From positions 62,001 to 126,000 of the forward strand of contig SCRM01000007.1 in assembly GCA_004298045.1 (NCBI GenBank): a stretch of DNA of 64,000 bases, read 5' to 3'. Positions 8,986-19,636 of the stretch are shown one piece after another. The notes beneath the pieces are model-generated. The model was not told the origin of the DNA. It ran no database searches and worked only from the letters and a program-made list of their open reading frames with translations. The stretch is from Rhodanobacter sp. (GTDB lineage: Bacteria; Pseudomonadota; Gammaproteobacteria; Xanthomonadales; Rhodanobacteraceae). The translations under genes and the position numbers were made by a program. Position 1 is the stretch's first letter. Every line of letters starts with the position of its first letter.

Positions 8986-9414
8986 GTGAAAACTGTCGTA
9001 CGCGTCATGGCCGACAAAGTCGGCGTTGCGGGTTCCCTGGTATCCGCCATGTCCTGCTCCATGTGCTTTCCGGCGATGGCAAGCATCGGCGCCGTCATCG
9101 GCCTGGGTTTCCTGGCCCGCTGGGAATCGGTTTTCGTGCACGTGCTGATCCCGGCGTTCGTGTTGCTGGCACTGCTCGCCAACGCATTGGGCTGGCTCAG
9201 CCATCGCCAGTGGCGGCGCAGCGCGTTGGGGTGCATCGGCCCGCTGGTGGCCTTGATCGGCTGGCTTGCCTTCGTCGGTGGTTGGCTTCCCACGGATGAC
9301 GCCCGCGGCGTCCTGTACGCGGGCCTGGTCGTCATGTTGCTGGCGGCCATCTGGGATCTGGTCTCACCGGCAAGTCGGCGCTGCGCGGTGGATGGCGCGG
9401 GGAAACGCGACTGA
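8986..9414 (+). CDS. merC: MerC mercuric ion transporter
   Basis: A 142-residue inner-membrane protein with four hydrophobic segments. The first carries SCSMCFPAMASIGAVIGLGF, the MerC cysteine pair that takes Hg(II) across the inner membrane. SHRQWRRSALGCIGPLVAL also fits the MerC family. The GTG start has the strong site GAGGAA seven bases upstream; an ATG seven codons later is possible. merT and merP are absent, so MerC is the only recognisable uptake protein here. merA follows 39 bases downstream in the same operon. Confidence 0.92.
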   Translation: MKTVVRVMADKVGVAGSLVSAMSCSMCFPAMASIGAVIGLGFLARWESVFVHVLIPAFVLLALLANALGWLSHRQWRRSALGCIGPLVALIGWLAFVGGWLPTDDARGVLYAGLVVMLLAAIWDLVSPASRRCAVDGAGKRD

Positions 9415-11061
<1,647 letters not shown>

Positions 11062-11589
11062 CCAGGAACTGCTGGATGCACCCGAGTAGTTGATCGCCTC
11101 AAGGTCCTGCACCTTCCCGCCCGCACTTCCCTCGGGCCCGCCAACGAGACGGGTTGCCGACCAGCGTTCGCTCATTCCCGACAGAGACGAGCGACGAGCA
11201 GTGCGGGGCCCGCCAACCGCGGGTGCTGGGAGCTGTCCACCATGGGACCCGTTGTCGAGCATGGGCGGGGTTGGCTTCTCCAATGCCATAGCCGCGTGCA
11301 TCACTGCAGATTGATGCGGTTTCGCAATAGACCCGGCTGAGGTGTCGCGCTGCACGGCGCTGCTGGCTACGGAACCGTCCGCCTGATGCAAACGTTGTTT
11401 GGGCGTCTATCCATCCTTATCCCTGGACACCCATTACGAGACGGTGCGGCACGTCGCTCCGGCAACCATTCTGGGCATGGGGCGACGCAACTGCTCGGCT
11501 GGCGCTCTCCACAGGTTGCACTGTCGCCCAGACAGACGGGATACCACCCGGCATCGAGCCCGATGCCATCGGGAAGCCCCGATGCGGGG
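11062..11589. other. Intergenic region without a recognised gene
   Basis: About 530 bases between convergent merA and GH39. Short open frames on both strands have no recognisable motif. The only structure seen is the hairpin CCCCGATGCGGGG at 11577-11589, next to the GH39 stop, listed separately. Confidence 0.5.
11577..11589 (-). terminator. Hairpin after GH39
   Basis: CCCCGATGCGGGG forms a 5-bp GC stem with a 3-base loop directly after the GH39 stop codon, followed on the minus strand by CTTCCC. There is no proper U-tract, so this is a weak or Rho-assisted end at best. Confidence 0.3.
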
Positions 11590-13209
11590 TTATCGCGTCG
11601 GCACCGCTCTCGCCACCTTCACCACCACCAGCCCTTGCGGGGGAATATCCAGGCTCAGCTTGCCGCCATGCAACGCCACTGGCTCCGGCAGGGCCATCCG
11701 GCCTGCCGCACGCAATGCGTCGATCTGCTCGCGCGACGGGAAGGCCGGCCGCCCCATCTTGTCGTACGCGGCGATCGCGTTGCCGTGCGTCGCGTCCAGG
11801 CGCCATACCTGCGCCGTGGCGTTCGCCGGCAGCGATGAGAGGTCGAGCTCGAAGTGCTTCATCTCGCCTTTCGGCTTGCCCACGGTATAGCTCGCGGTGA
11901 CGCCCACTGGCGGCGCGTAGTTCCACAACGCCACCACCAGCGTGCCGTCAGCGCGGCGGGTGGCCAGCGCGGAGTCGGAGGCCACCGGCAACCGCACTTC
12001 GCCCAGCTTGTGCAGCATGGCGAACGCGTTGAAGGATGGCTTGGGGATGTTGCGCTCGGCGATCAGCCCGAAGCCGCCGTAGAACGGCGTGCGCACCACG
12101 CCCTGCTCCTCGAACACGTCGGAGAACGTCCAGTAGCTCATCATGTCCACCTTGCCGGCACAGGCGCGGATGGTGTTGGCGAGCCACGGGCCCATGTACA
12201 CGGTGTCGGTGACGTTCGGCAGGTTGGCGTAGGAGGCGTTGTACTCGCTCATGAAGAACGGGATCTTCGGGTACGGCGAGGCGAGGATCTCCTTGTGCAC
12301 CTTGTCCACCGCGCGGCACACCATGTCCTTGCGCGGAATCTTCTCGTCGGTATGGAACACGTTGGGTGCGGTGTCGTCGCCGTAGACGTGGGTGCTGACG
12401 AAATCCAGCGGCACCCCGGCGTCATGCACGTGCCGGAGAAAGGCGGCCACGTCGGCCGCCTGCGCGGTGGCGGGGCCGCCCACGCGCAGGCGCGGGCTCA
12501 CCGCTTTCAGCGCGCGCGCGGTGTGGTCGTACAGCGTGTAATAGGTGGCCATCTTGGGGTTGCCGGCCCAGAAGCCGATGTTCGGCTCGTTCCACACCTC
12601 GAAGTACCACTGGGCCACCTCGTCGATGCCGTAGCGCGCAACGAGGTGCTGCGCGAAGGCGCGGATCATGCCGTCCCACAGGGCGTAATCCTTCGGCGGG
12701 GCGACGTTCGGGTGGTACCAGAAGTCCTGCAGCGCCTTGGGGTCCGACGACAGGTCCGACGGCATGAAGCCCAACTCCACGAACGGACGCACGCCGCGGG
12801 CGAGCAGGCCGTCGTAGATCTGGTCGACGTAGGAGAAGTTGTAGACCGGCTGGTCGCTTGCGGCCGCCTTGCTGGCGGCGTTGTAGAACGCCTGGTCGAC
12901 CTTGCCCAAGTGGAACAGTCCCACGTCACGATCGAAGATGCCGTGGAAGCGCACGTATTCGAACCCGGTGGCCCGTTTCACTTCGGCCAGATCCTTGCGG
13001 TAGTCGTCGCGCAGCGACAGCGTGGCGCGGCCGGAGCCGAACATCCGCTCCCAGAAATGCGGAAACGGCGTACCCACCGCCTTGGCGTCCACCCGGATCT
13101 GCACGGTGTCGGCGACTGCGGGCGCCGCCTGCGTCGTGCCCAGCGCCAGCAGCCCGGCTGCCAGCACGCACCACGCTGTCCGTCGCCATGCACGCTGTGT
13201 CATCGTCAT
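11590..13209 (-). CDS. GH39 glycosidase (beta-xylosidase-like)
   Basis: A 539-residue exported clan GH-A enzyme with an N-terminal signal peptide (VLAAGLLALGTTQAAPAVA). The acid/base Glu is in WYFEVWNEPNIGFW (near residue 206) and the nucleophile Glu in FFMSEYNASY (near 321), both in GH39 context; a beta-sandwich tail follows. GH39 enzymes are retaining beta-xylosidases or related exo-enzymes, so a narrower substrate cannot be read from sequence. It lies 31 bases behind the GH1 gene on the same strand and is probably co-transcribed from the operator at 14633-14646. Confidence 0.88.
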   Translation of the reverse strand: MTMTQRAWRRTAWCVLAAGLLALGTTQAAPAVADTVQIRVDAKAVGTPFPHFWERMFGSGRATLSLRDDYRKDLAEVKRATGFEYVRFHGIFDRDVGLFHLGKVDQAFYNAASKAAASDQPVYNFSYVDQIYDGLLARGVRPFVELGFMPSDLSSDPKALQDFWYHPNVAPPKDYALWDGMIRAFAQHLVARYGIDEVAQWYFEVWNEPNIGFWAGNPKMATYYTLYDHTARALKAVSPRLRVGGPATAQAADVAAFLRHVHDAGVPLDFVSTHVYGDDTAPNVFHTDEKIPRKDMVCRAVDKVHKEILASPYPKIPFFMSEYNASYANLPNVTDTVYMGPWLANTIRACAGKVDMMSYWTFSDVFEEQGVVRTPFYGGFGLIAERNIPKPSFNAFAMLHKLGEVRLPVASDSALATRRADGTLVVALWNYAPPVGVTASYTVGKPKGEMKHFELDLSSLPANATAQVWRLDATHGNAIAAYDKMGRPAFPSREQIDALRAAGRMALPEPVALHGGKLSLDIPPQGLVVVKVARAVPTR

Positions 13210-13240
13210 GTCGTCTCCTCCAGGTAACCGGTCGGTTGGT

Positions 13241-14596
13241 TCATGGCTCGGCCAATGCCTCGCCGTGGCTGGCGATCACCTGCGCGTAGAACTTCGCGCT
13301 GGCCTTGGGGGTGCGTCTCTGCGTAGTGAAATCCACGTGGTACAGGCCGAACCGCTTGGCGTAGCCCAGCGACCATTCGAGGTTGTCCAGCAGCGACCAC
13401 GCGTAGTAGCCGCGCAGATCGACGCCGGCCTCGAGCGCGGCATGCGCCGCCTTGAGATGCCGGCGCAGGTAATCCACGCGCAGCGGATCCTCCAGCAACC
13501 CGCCGGCAACGTGCGGCGGGTCGGCAAACGCGGCGCCGTTCTCGGTGATGTAGAGGGGGATGTCGCCGTAGCGTGCGCGAAAGCCGGTCAGCAGGTCGAG
13601 CAACCCCTGCTCGTAGACTTCCCATCCGGTTTCCGTGCGCGGCCGCTGCGCCTGCGGCACGGCCGCGGCATGCAGCAGCCACTCCGCCGCGTTGTGCCGC
13701 ACCACCGCGCGCGTGTAGTAGTTGAGGCCGACGAAGTCGACCTTCTGGCGGAGCGGCCGGCACTCGGCGTCGGCAAACTCCGGCCAGGCCTCGCCGTACA
13801 CCTCGCGCAGTTCGGGTGGATAGCTGCCGAGCAACGCCGGGTCGGCGAACTGGCGGTTCATGTAGGCATCGGCGCGGCGCGTGGCCGCGATGTCGGCCGG
13901 AGCGTCCGAGGCCGGATACTTGGGCTCGATGTTGAACACCACGCCGATTGCATGCTTGCCCAGCGCCCGATAGGCCTGGATGCCGGCCGCACTGGCACGC
14001 ATCAGGTTGTGCGTCACGCGCGGCGCCTCGTACAGGTTGCGATGGCCGGGCGCGACCGTCCCATGCAGGTAGCCGCCATCCACCACCACCCACGGCTCGT
14101 TGAGCGTGGCCCACATCGGCACGCGGTCGTCCAGCGCGCGAAACAGGATCTGCGCGTAATCGGCGAACCAGTCGGCGCTGTCGCGGTTGAGCCAGCCGCC
14201 GCGGTCGTCCAGCGCCGCCGGCAGATCCCAGTGGAACAGCGTGGCGTTGGGCACGATGCCGTTTGCCAGGAGCTCGTCGACCAGCCGCGAATAGAAGTCC
14301 AAACCTTTGGGATTGACCCGCCCCGTGCCTTCCGGCAGCACGCGCGACCAGCTCACGCTGAACCGGTAGCTCTGCAGGCCCAGCGCCCGCATCAACTGCA
14401 CGTCGTCCCGGTAGCGCCGGTAGTGGTCGCAGGCGACATCGCCGGTGTCGCCGTTGGCCATCATTCCCGGCGTGTGGGCGAACCGCTGCCAGATGCTGGG
14501 GCCTGCCCCATCCGCCAGTGGCGAGCCTTCGATCTGGTAGGCGGAGGTGGCCGCGCCCCAGAGAAAGCCGTCCGGAAAGCGGAAACGTCGAGTCAT
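13241..14596 (-). CDS. GH1 beta-glucosidase
   Basis: A 451-residue GH1 enzyme of normal length without a signal peptide, so cytoplasmic. The acid/base Glu is in ATLNEPWVV (near residue 166) and the nucleophile Glu in LYITENGAAF (near 352). The N-terminal FLWGAATSAYQIEG block is classic GH1. It would hydrolyse beta-glucosides brought in by the neighbouring ABC importer (inference from context). A near-perfect copy of the LacI operator lies 37 bases upstream of the start, and the importer ATPase is transcribed away from the same gap. Confidence 0.95.
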   Translation of the reverse strand: MTRRFRFPDGFLWGAATSAYQIEGSPLADGAGPSIWQRFAHTPGMMANGDTGDVACDHYRRYRDDVQLMRALGLQSYRFSVSWSRVLPEGTGRVNPKGLDFYSRLVDELLANGIVPNATLFHWDLPAALDDRGGWLNRDSADWFADYAQILFRALDDRVPMWATLNEPWVVVDGGYLHGTVAPGHRNLYEAPRVTHNLMRASAAGIQAYRALGKHAIGVVFNIEPKYPASDAPADIAATRRADAYMNRQFADPALLGSYPPELREVYGEAWPEFADAECRPLRQKVDFVGLNYYTRAVVRHNAAEWLLHAAAVPQAQRPRTETGWEVYEQGLLDLLTGFRARYGDIPLYITENGAAFADPPHVAGGLLEDPLRVDYLRRHLKAAHAALEAGVDLRGYYAWSLLDNLEWSLGYAKRFGLYHVDFTTQRRTPKASAKFYAQVIASHGEALAEP

Positions 14597-14632
14597 GGGT
14601 ATGCACGCCCCTGTTGCCGCACTGCGGCTTGA

Positions 14633-14646
14633 TGTAAACGATTACG
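14633..14646. promoter_or_regulatory. LacI operator copy between GH1 and the ABC ATPase
   Basis: TGTAAACGATTACG matches 12 of 14 bases of the perfect palindrome TGTAAACGTTTACA found upstream of lacI (26660-26673). It sits in the divergent gap between GH1 (minus) and the importer ATPase (plus), so one bound repressor could control both directions. Confidence 0.7.
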
Positions 14647-14746
14647 TGCCGAGAATAGCCGAGAGCCGGGCCCCGATGCACGCACGCTGCAGCATCGGGG
14701 GCCGACCAGCCCCGTCCACGGCACCCACCCGGGAGTACGCGCACCG

Positions 14747-15841
14747 ATGGCCACTGTCAGTCTCGACAACGTGCGCAAGGTTTTTCCGGACGGCCAAGTG
14801 GCCGTGGCCGGTGCCAGCTTCGACGTCGACGACGGCGAGCTGCTGGTGCTGGTCGGGCCTTCCGGCTGCGGCAAGACCACGCTGCTGCGCATGATCGCGG
14901 GGCTGGAAGAAATCGGCGCCGGCACCTTGCGGATCGGCGACCGGGTGGTGAACGCGGTGACGCCGAAAGACCGCGACATCGCCATGGTGTTCCAGAACTA
15001 CGCCTTGTATCCGCACATGACGGTGGCGGAAAACCTCGGCTTCAGCCTGCGCCTGCGCGGCACGCCGCGCCGCGAGATCGCGCAGCGCGTGGCCGAGGTG
15101 GCCCGCCTGCTGGAACTGGAAACCAAACTGGACGCCCGCCCCGCCGCGCTGTCCGGCGGTCAGCGCCAGCGGGTGGCGCTGGGCCGCGCGATGGTGCGCC
15201 AGCCGGCGGTGTTCCTGCTCGACGAGCCGCTGTCCAACCTCGACGCACGGCTGCGCCTGGCGATGCGGGTGGAGATCGCGCGGCTGCACCAGCGCTTCGG
15301 CACCACCACCATCTATGTCACCCACGACCAGGTGGAAGCGATGACGCTGGGCCAGCGCATCGTGGTGCTGGACCGCGGCGTGATCCAGCAGATTGACACC
15401 CCGATCAACGTGTACCGGCAGCCGGCAAACCTGTTCGTCGCCGCTTTCCTCGGCAGCCCGGCGATGAATCTCTTGCGCGGCACGCTGGTCGCCGATGACG
15501 GCCTTGCGTTGGTGAGCACGCACGGCACGATCCGCTTGGGAAGCTCGCCGCCGATGCCCGCACTCGACGCCTGGCGCGGGCGCGAGGTGGTGCTCGGCGT
15601 GCGCCCGGAAGACCTGCTGCCGCTGGCCGGCGACGCCGGCGATGCCGCGCTGGAAGCGCGGCTGGAAGTCGTCGAGCAGGTCGGCAACGAGGAATTCCTG
15701 CATCTGCGCTGCGGCAACGCGCCGCTGGTGTCGCGCGCCCCGCCGGGCACCGCGGCCGCGCCGGGCGCGACGATGCGCTTCGGCATCGACCCGGCGCATG
15801 GGCACTGGTTCGATCCGGCCCACGGCACGCGCATCGCGTAA
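14747..15841 (+). CDS. Carbohydrate ABC importer ATPase (MsmK/UgpC/MalK type)
   Basis: A 364-residue ATPase with Walker A GPSGCGKTT (37-45), Q-loop FQNYALYPHMTV, signature LSGGQRQRVALGRAMV, Walker B FLLDEPLSNLDA and switch His YVTHDQVEAMTL. A C-terminal TOBE-like domain (LGVRPEDLLPL) marks the sugar-importer subfamily. It is the only ATPase near the SBP and two permeases at 17943-20916, which lack one of their own, so it is probably their energy module although transcribed separately. It converges on the glycosidase ending at 15850. Confidence 0.93.
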   Translation: MATVSLDNVRKVFPDGQVAVAGASFDVDDGELLVLVGPSGCGKTTLLRMIAGLEEIGAGTLRIGDRVVNAVTPKDRDIAMVFQNYALYPHMTVAENLGFSLRLRGTPRREIAQRVAEVARLLELETKLDARPAALSGGQRQRVALGRAMVRQPAVFLLDEPLSNLDARLRLAMRVEIARLHQRFGTTTIYVTHDQVEAMTLGQRIVVLDRGVIQQIDTPINVYRQPANLFVAAFLGSPAMNLLRGTLVADDGLALVSTHGTIRLGSSPPMPALDAWRGREVVLGVRPEDLLPLAGDAGDAALEARLEVVEQVGNEEFLHLRCGNAPLVSRAPPGTAAAPGATMRFGIDPAHGHWFDPAHGTRIA

Positions 15842-15849
15842 GTCGGCAC

Positions 15850-17940
15850 TCAAGGTCGGCCGCCTTCGTCGGTCGCCGTTTTCGGCGGAGTCTTCCGCGC
15901 GGGTCGGCAATACAGGTCGCACACGGTGGCCGCCAGATACCCGGCCGCCGTCGCAAAGGCGCCGCCACCGGGAATGCTGGCAGCCGTCACCGGATCGACC
16001 TGTTCGGAGACGATGCCGCCATCCCACGCACTGGCGCGCAGGATCTTCAGCGCCTGCGCCCGGCCGGCATCCAGGCGCAGGTGATCGGCAATCGACCAGA
16101 CCGTGGTGTACGGCACGCGATAACTGCCCGGCAGGCCGTACGGCTTGCCGGCGTTCGAGTGCGCAAAGTGCGGTGAATGCAGCCAGGCGTAGGTGCGCAC
16201 GAACACCGGATCGCGCTGGCCCACGAACCCCAGCGCCGGCAACCTGAGCAGCGAGCCGGGCGGCACGTCGTCGAACTCGAGCCGCTCGCCATCCCAGCCG
16301 AACGCGAAGATCGGGCCATCGGCGCCCGGTGCGCCGGTAGCCACCAGGTGCTGCATGACCGCGCGCCGCAACTGGCGCGCTTCCTCGTCGTAGCGGCTGG
16401 CCGCGGTGGTATCGCCGAGGGTGCGGTACAACGTTGCTGCGTCCTTGAACGCCCGCCACACCAGCGCGTTGTCGTAGGTCTCGTAGATCGCGCGGCGGTT
16501 TTCGTCCTGCGCGTCCTGCTCGGTGCGGTACAGCCCGGCGCGCCCGCGATGCCCGGCGATGCCGGCCAGCAAGGCATCGAGCGCAGGCCGATGCTGTTTG
16601 AGATAGGCGAGATCGTGCGTCTTGCGCCAGTACCGGGCCAGCGCGATGACCGGCGCCGCGTTTTCGTCGAGCTCGTAGCCGGGCTCGAGGGTCACGCCGT
16701 CGATATACCGGCTGTGGGTTCCGGCGTTGCGCAACTGGATGCCGAGCGCGACGTCGAGCGCATCGCGGGCGCGCGTGACATCCGTCTCCAGCAACGCCGG
16801 AAAACTCCAGAGCATGGCATCGCGATCCCAGTACGCCGCCGAGACGTAGTAGCGCGGCGAGCGCGAGGTGAAGCCGACGAACTGTTCGGTATCGAGCGTC
16901 CGGCCCCAGGCGAAATACGACGAGAACAGCAGATTGCGATTCACGAGCTGGTCGAGCGCCGGGTCGCCGGTCGTGCGCAACCGCTGCGCGAGCCACGCGC
17001 GCTCGCCGTCGAGCACGGCCTGGTCGCCCCACTCCGCCAGGTGCGCGGCCAGCACGCGTTCGCTGTATTCCGCGCTGGACTCCTCCAGCCCGACCGCCAC
17101 GATGAAGTTCGCCGCCACCTCTTGCCCCGGCGCCAGCACGCGCTGGCAGGTGGCGGTGAACGCATCGCCGGATCGGCTCGCGTCGCCGCAATCGGGATGA
17201 CCAAGCGCCCACGCAAACGTCGTTTCGTTCTCGATGAAGCTGAAGACCTGCGTGCGCTTGATCCACGCCGGCGCCGCCGCCTGCTCGCGCTGGCCGCGGA
17301 TCACGGACGGCGCGTAGATGACGCGCACCAGCCCGCCCCAGTTCGCGGTGAGGCCGAAGCGCACCGTGCGCGGCGACGTGCCCTGGTTGACCAGTTGCAT
17401 GCGGATCCACGCCGCCCTCGCATGGCGTGACGCGACATAGGTGAGCCGCGCACGCACGTTATCGGTCGTGGTCGTGGCCACCGGGATCCAGTCGTCGAGC
17501 AGATGCCAGGCATCGACGTGCAGACCGGGTTGCGCCGAGCCGACGGCAATCCAGGGCGCCAGCGCCGGGACGCGCCCGGCTTCCGGCCCGGTTTCGACCT
17601 TCGGCGAGCCCTGCACCTGCAGCAGCCCGCGGTCGTGCATCGACAACACGTTGAAGCTCACGATCGCGCCATCGCCCGCGCGAATCTCCGGGAGTGCGAT
17701 CCAGTCATTGCCGGTGGCCACCACCGCATCGGGCGCCAGCACCAGCGGCGTCATCGCGCCGGCACCGGCAACCGGTGCCGGTGCGTCGGCACCCCACGCG
17801 GGCATCAGCATGGCGGCGGCCAGCGTTGTCGCCATGATCAGCCGTCTGAAGCGGGAAAGGCACGACCCTGCGCGGCGTCGTTCGCCGCGTTCGTCCGCCA
17901 TGGCAAGGCTCCCGAGAAGCTCGACACGCGATCGGTTCAT
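15850..17940 (-). CDS. Unassigned six-hairpin ((alpha/alpha)6) glycosidase
   Basis: A 696-residue exported protein with a hydrophobic signal near residues 36-50 (MATTLAAAMLMPAWG). The N-terminal third resembles a beta-sandwich (WIRMQLVNQGTSPRTVRFGL). The rest carries barrel repeats: VSAAYWDRDAMLWSFPALL, IDGVTLEPGYELDENAAPV and YETYDNALVWRAFKDAATLY. WDRD and YELDEN resemble acid positions of inverting six-hairpin glycosidases (GH15/GH63/GH125-like), but no single family was recognised. It is last in the unit of LacI, TonB receptor, glucanase and ABC importer, three bases after the second permease. Function unassigned; glycoside hydrolase by fold and context. Confidence 0.65.
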   Translation of the reverse strand: MNRSRVELLGSLAMADERGERRRAGSCLSRFRRLIMATTLAAAMLMPAWGADAPAPVAGAGAMTPLVLAPDAVVATGNDWIALPEIRAGDGAIVSFNVLSMHDRGLLQVQGSPKVETGPEAGRVPALAPWIAVGSAQPGLHVDAWHLLDDWIPVATTTTDNVRARLTYVASRHARAAWIRMQLVNQGTSPRTVRFGLTANWGGLVRVIYAPSVIRGQREQAAAPAWIKRTQVFSFIENETTFAWALGHPDCGDASRSGDAFTATCQRVLAPGQEVAANFIVAVGLEESSAEYSERVLAAHLAEWGDQAVLDGERAWLAQRLRTTGDPALDQLVNRNLLFSSYFAWGRTLDTEQFVGFTSRSPRYYVSAAYWDRDAMLWSFPALLETDVTRARDALDVALGIQLRNAGTHSRYIDGVTLEPGYELDENAAPVIALARYWRKTHDLAYLKQHRPALDALLAGIAGHRGRAGLYRTEQDAQDENRRAIYETYDNALVWRAFKDAATLYRTLGDTTAASRYDEEARQLRRAVMQHLVATGAPGADGPIFAFGWDGERLEFDDVPPGSLLRLPALGFVGQRDPVFVRTYAWLHSPHFAHSNAGKPYGLPGSYRVPYTTVWSIADHLRLDAGRAQALKILRASAWDGGIVSEQVDPVTAASIPGGGAFATAAGYLAATVCDLYCRPARKTPPKTATDEGGRP

Positions 17941-17942
17941 GG

Positions 17943-18764
17943 TCACCCCTTCACCCCGCCCAGCAGCAAGCCTTCGAGGTAGTACTTCTGCATCGACAGG
18001 AACAGCAACAACACCGGCAGCACGGTGAGCACCGAGCCGGCCATCAACGACTCGGTGCCGGCGGTGTGTTCGCGCGCCATCGCGGCCAGCCCCAGCGGCA
18101 GGGTGTAGTGGTCCTGCCCGGTCAGCTCGATCAGCGGCCACATGAAGTCGTTCCACGCGGCGAGGAAGGTGAGGATCGCCAGCGTCGCGATCACCGGCCG
18201 CAGCAGCGGCAGCACGATGGTGGTGAAAATGCGCAGCTCGCTGGCGCCGTCGATGCGCGCGGCCTCCAGCAACGCATCGGGCAGGCCCTGCGCGTACTGG
18301 CGCACCAGGAAGATGCCGAGCACGGTGGCGGCGCCGGGCAGCACCACGCCGGCGTAGCTGTCCACCAGGCCGGTGTACTTGAACAGCAGGAACAGCGGCA
18401 GCATCGCCACCTGCGCCGGCACCACCAGCAAGCCGAGCAGGCTGCGGAACAGACGCTCGCGTCCGGCAAAGCGCAACTTGGCGAAGGCGTAGCCGGCGAG
18501 GAGATTGCACGTCAGCGACAGCAGCGTGATCGCGCCGGAAATCAAGAAGCTGTTGCCGAGATAGCGCCACATGCCGGCGTGCGCGAACAGTTGCCGGTAG
18601 TTGTCCAGCGTGGGGTGCGCCGGCCACAGCGGCGGCGGCAGCGTGTTGGCGGTGCCCGGCGGCATGCACGAGACCGCGAGCATCCACGCCAATGGAAACA
18701 GCGCCACCAGTGCGCCGCCCAGCAGCAGGCCGTTGACCAGCGCGCGGGCCAGCCGCGGCATCAT
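17943..18764 (-). CDS. Carbohydrate ABC permease 2 (MalG-like)
   Basis: A 273-residue inner-membrane protein with about six hydrophobic segments and the EAA loop motif EAARIDGASELRIFTTIVLP, which contacts the ATPase. LAAWNDFMWPLI is typical of MalG/MsmG proteins. The start MM at 18764 overlaps the stop of permease 1 (ATGA). It forms an importer with permease 1, the lipoprotein at 19633-20916 and most likely the ATPase at 14747-15841. Confidence 0.93.
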   Translation of the reverse strand: MMPRLARALVNGLLLGGALVALFPLAWMLAVSCMPPGTANTLPPPLWPAHPTLDNYRQLFAHAGMWRYLGNSFLISGAITLLSLTCNLLAGYAFAKLRFAGRERLFRSLLGLLVVPAQVAMLPLFLLFKYTGLVDSYAGVVLPGAATVLGIFLVRQYAQGLPDALLEAARIDGASELRIFTTIVLPLLRPVIATLAILTFLAAWNDFMWPLIELTGQDHYTLPLGLAAMAREHTAGTESLMAGSVLTVLPVLLLFLSMQKYYLEGLLLGGVKG

Positions 18765-19636
18765 GCGCCGCTCCGGCGCGGCCAGCGCAGCAGCGCGAGA
18801 GTGGCCGCGAACATCACCAGGAACAGCAGGAAGGCTTCCGCCGCGGCGGTGCCGAGGTTCCACCATTTGAAGCCGTCCTCGTACATCAGGTACAGCACGC
18901 TGGTGGTGCTCTCCAGCGGCCCGCCCTCGGTCATCACGTAGGGCTCGGCGAACAGCTGGAAATAGCCCGACACGGTGAGGATCGTCACCATCAGCAACGT
19001 CGGCCCGAGCAGCGGCAGGCTGATGTGGCGGAACTGGCGCCACGCCGAGGCGCCATCCAGCCGCGCCGCCTCGTAAAGCTCCCGCGGAATCGCCTGCAGG
19101 CCGGCAAGCAGGATGATCATGTTGTAGCCGAAGTTCTTCCACACCGCGAACAGGATGATGGTGGGCATCGCCCAGTGCGGGTCGCCGAGCCAGTCCACCG
19201 GGTGGATGCCGATCGCGCCCAGCACGTGGTTGGCCCAGCCATACTGCGTGTTGAACAAATAGCGCCACACCACCGCCATCGCCACCGCGGTCGTCACCAC
19301 CGGCGCGAACAACGCGGTGCGGAAGAACGCCCTGCAGCGCGCCAGCGGCGAGGCGAGCAGCAGCGCCGCGCCCAGCGAGGCGGCCAGCGACAGCGGCACG
19401 CCCACCGCCACGAAGTAGAACGTGTGCCCGAGCGCAGCCCAGAACGCCGGCCGGTGCAGCAGCGCCCAGTAATTGCCCAGCGCCACGAAGCGCAGGCGGT
19501 GCAGGTCGGCCAACGCATACAGGTCGTAGTCGGTGAAACTCAGTCCCAGCGCGCCCAGCACCGGCAGCAGGAAAAACACGCCGAGCACCAGCAGCGCCGG
19601 CGCGAGGAACAGCCAGGCGGCGCGTGCGGGTTTCAC
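18761..19636 (-). CDS. Carbohydrate ABC permease 1 (MalF-like)
   Basis: A 291-residue inner-membrane protein with about six hydrophobic segments and the EAA motif YEAARLDGASAWRQFRHISL. The GTG start (19634-19636) was chosen because it overlaps the stop of the binding protein (GTGA) and immediately precedes the first membrane segment (AWLFLAPALLVLGVFFLLP). The longer frame upstream is a shadow of the binding-protein gene. Confidence 0.92.
   Translation of the reverse strand: MKPARAAWLFLAPALLVLGVFFLLPVLGALGLSFTDYDLYALADLHRLRFVALGNYWALLHRPAFWAALGHTFYFVAVGVPLSLAASLGAALLLASPLARCRAFFRTALFAPVVTTAVAMAVVWRYLFNTQYGWANHVLGAIGIHPVDWLGDPHWAMPTIILFAVWKNFGYNMIILLAGLQAIPRELYEAARLDGASAWRQFRHISLPLLGPTLLMVTILTVSGYFQLFAEPYVMTEGGPLESTTSVLYLMYEDGFKWWNLGTAAAEAFLLFLVMFAATLALLRWPRRSGA

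Noticed and set aside
11062..11589. Small protein genes in the merA-GH39 gap
   Set aside because: Open frames of 60-170 codons occur on both strands but none has a ribosome site plus a recognisable domain.
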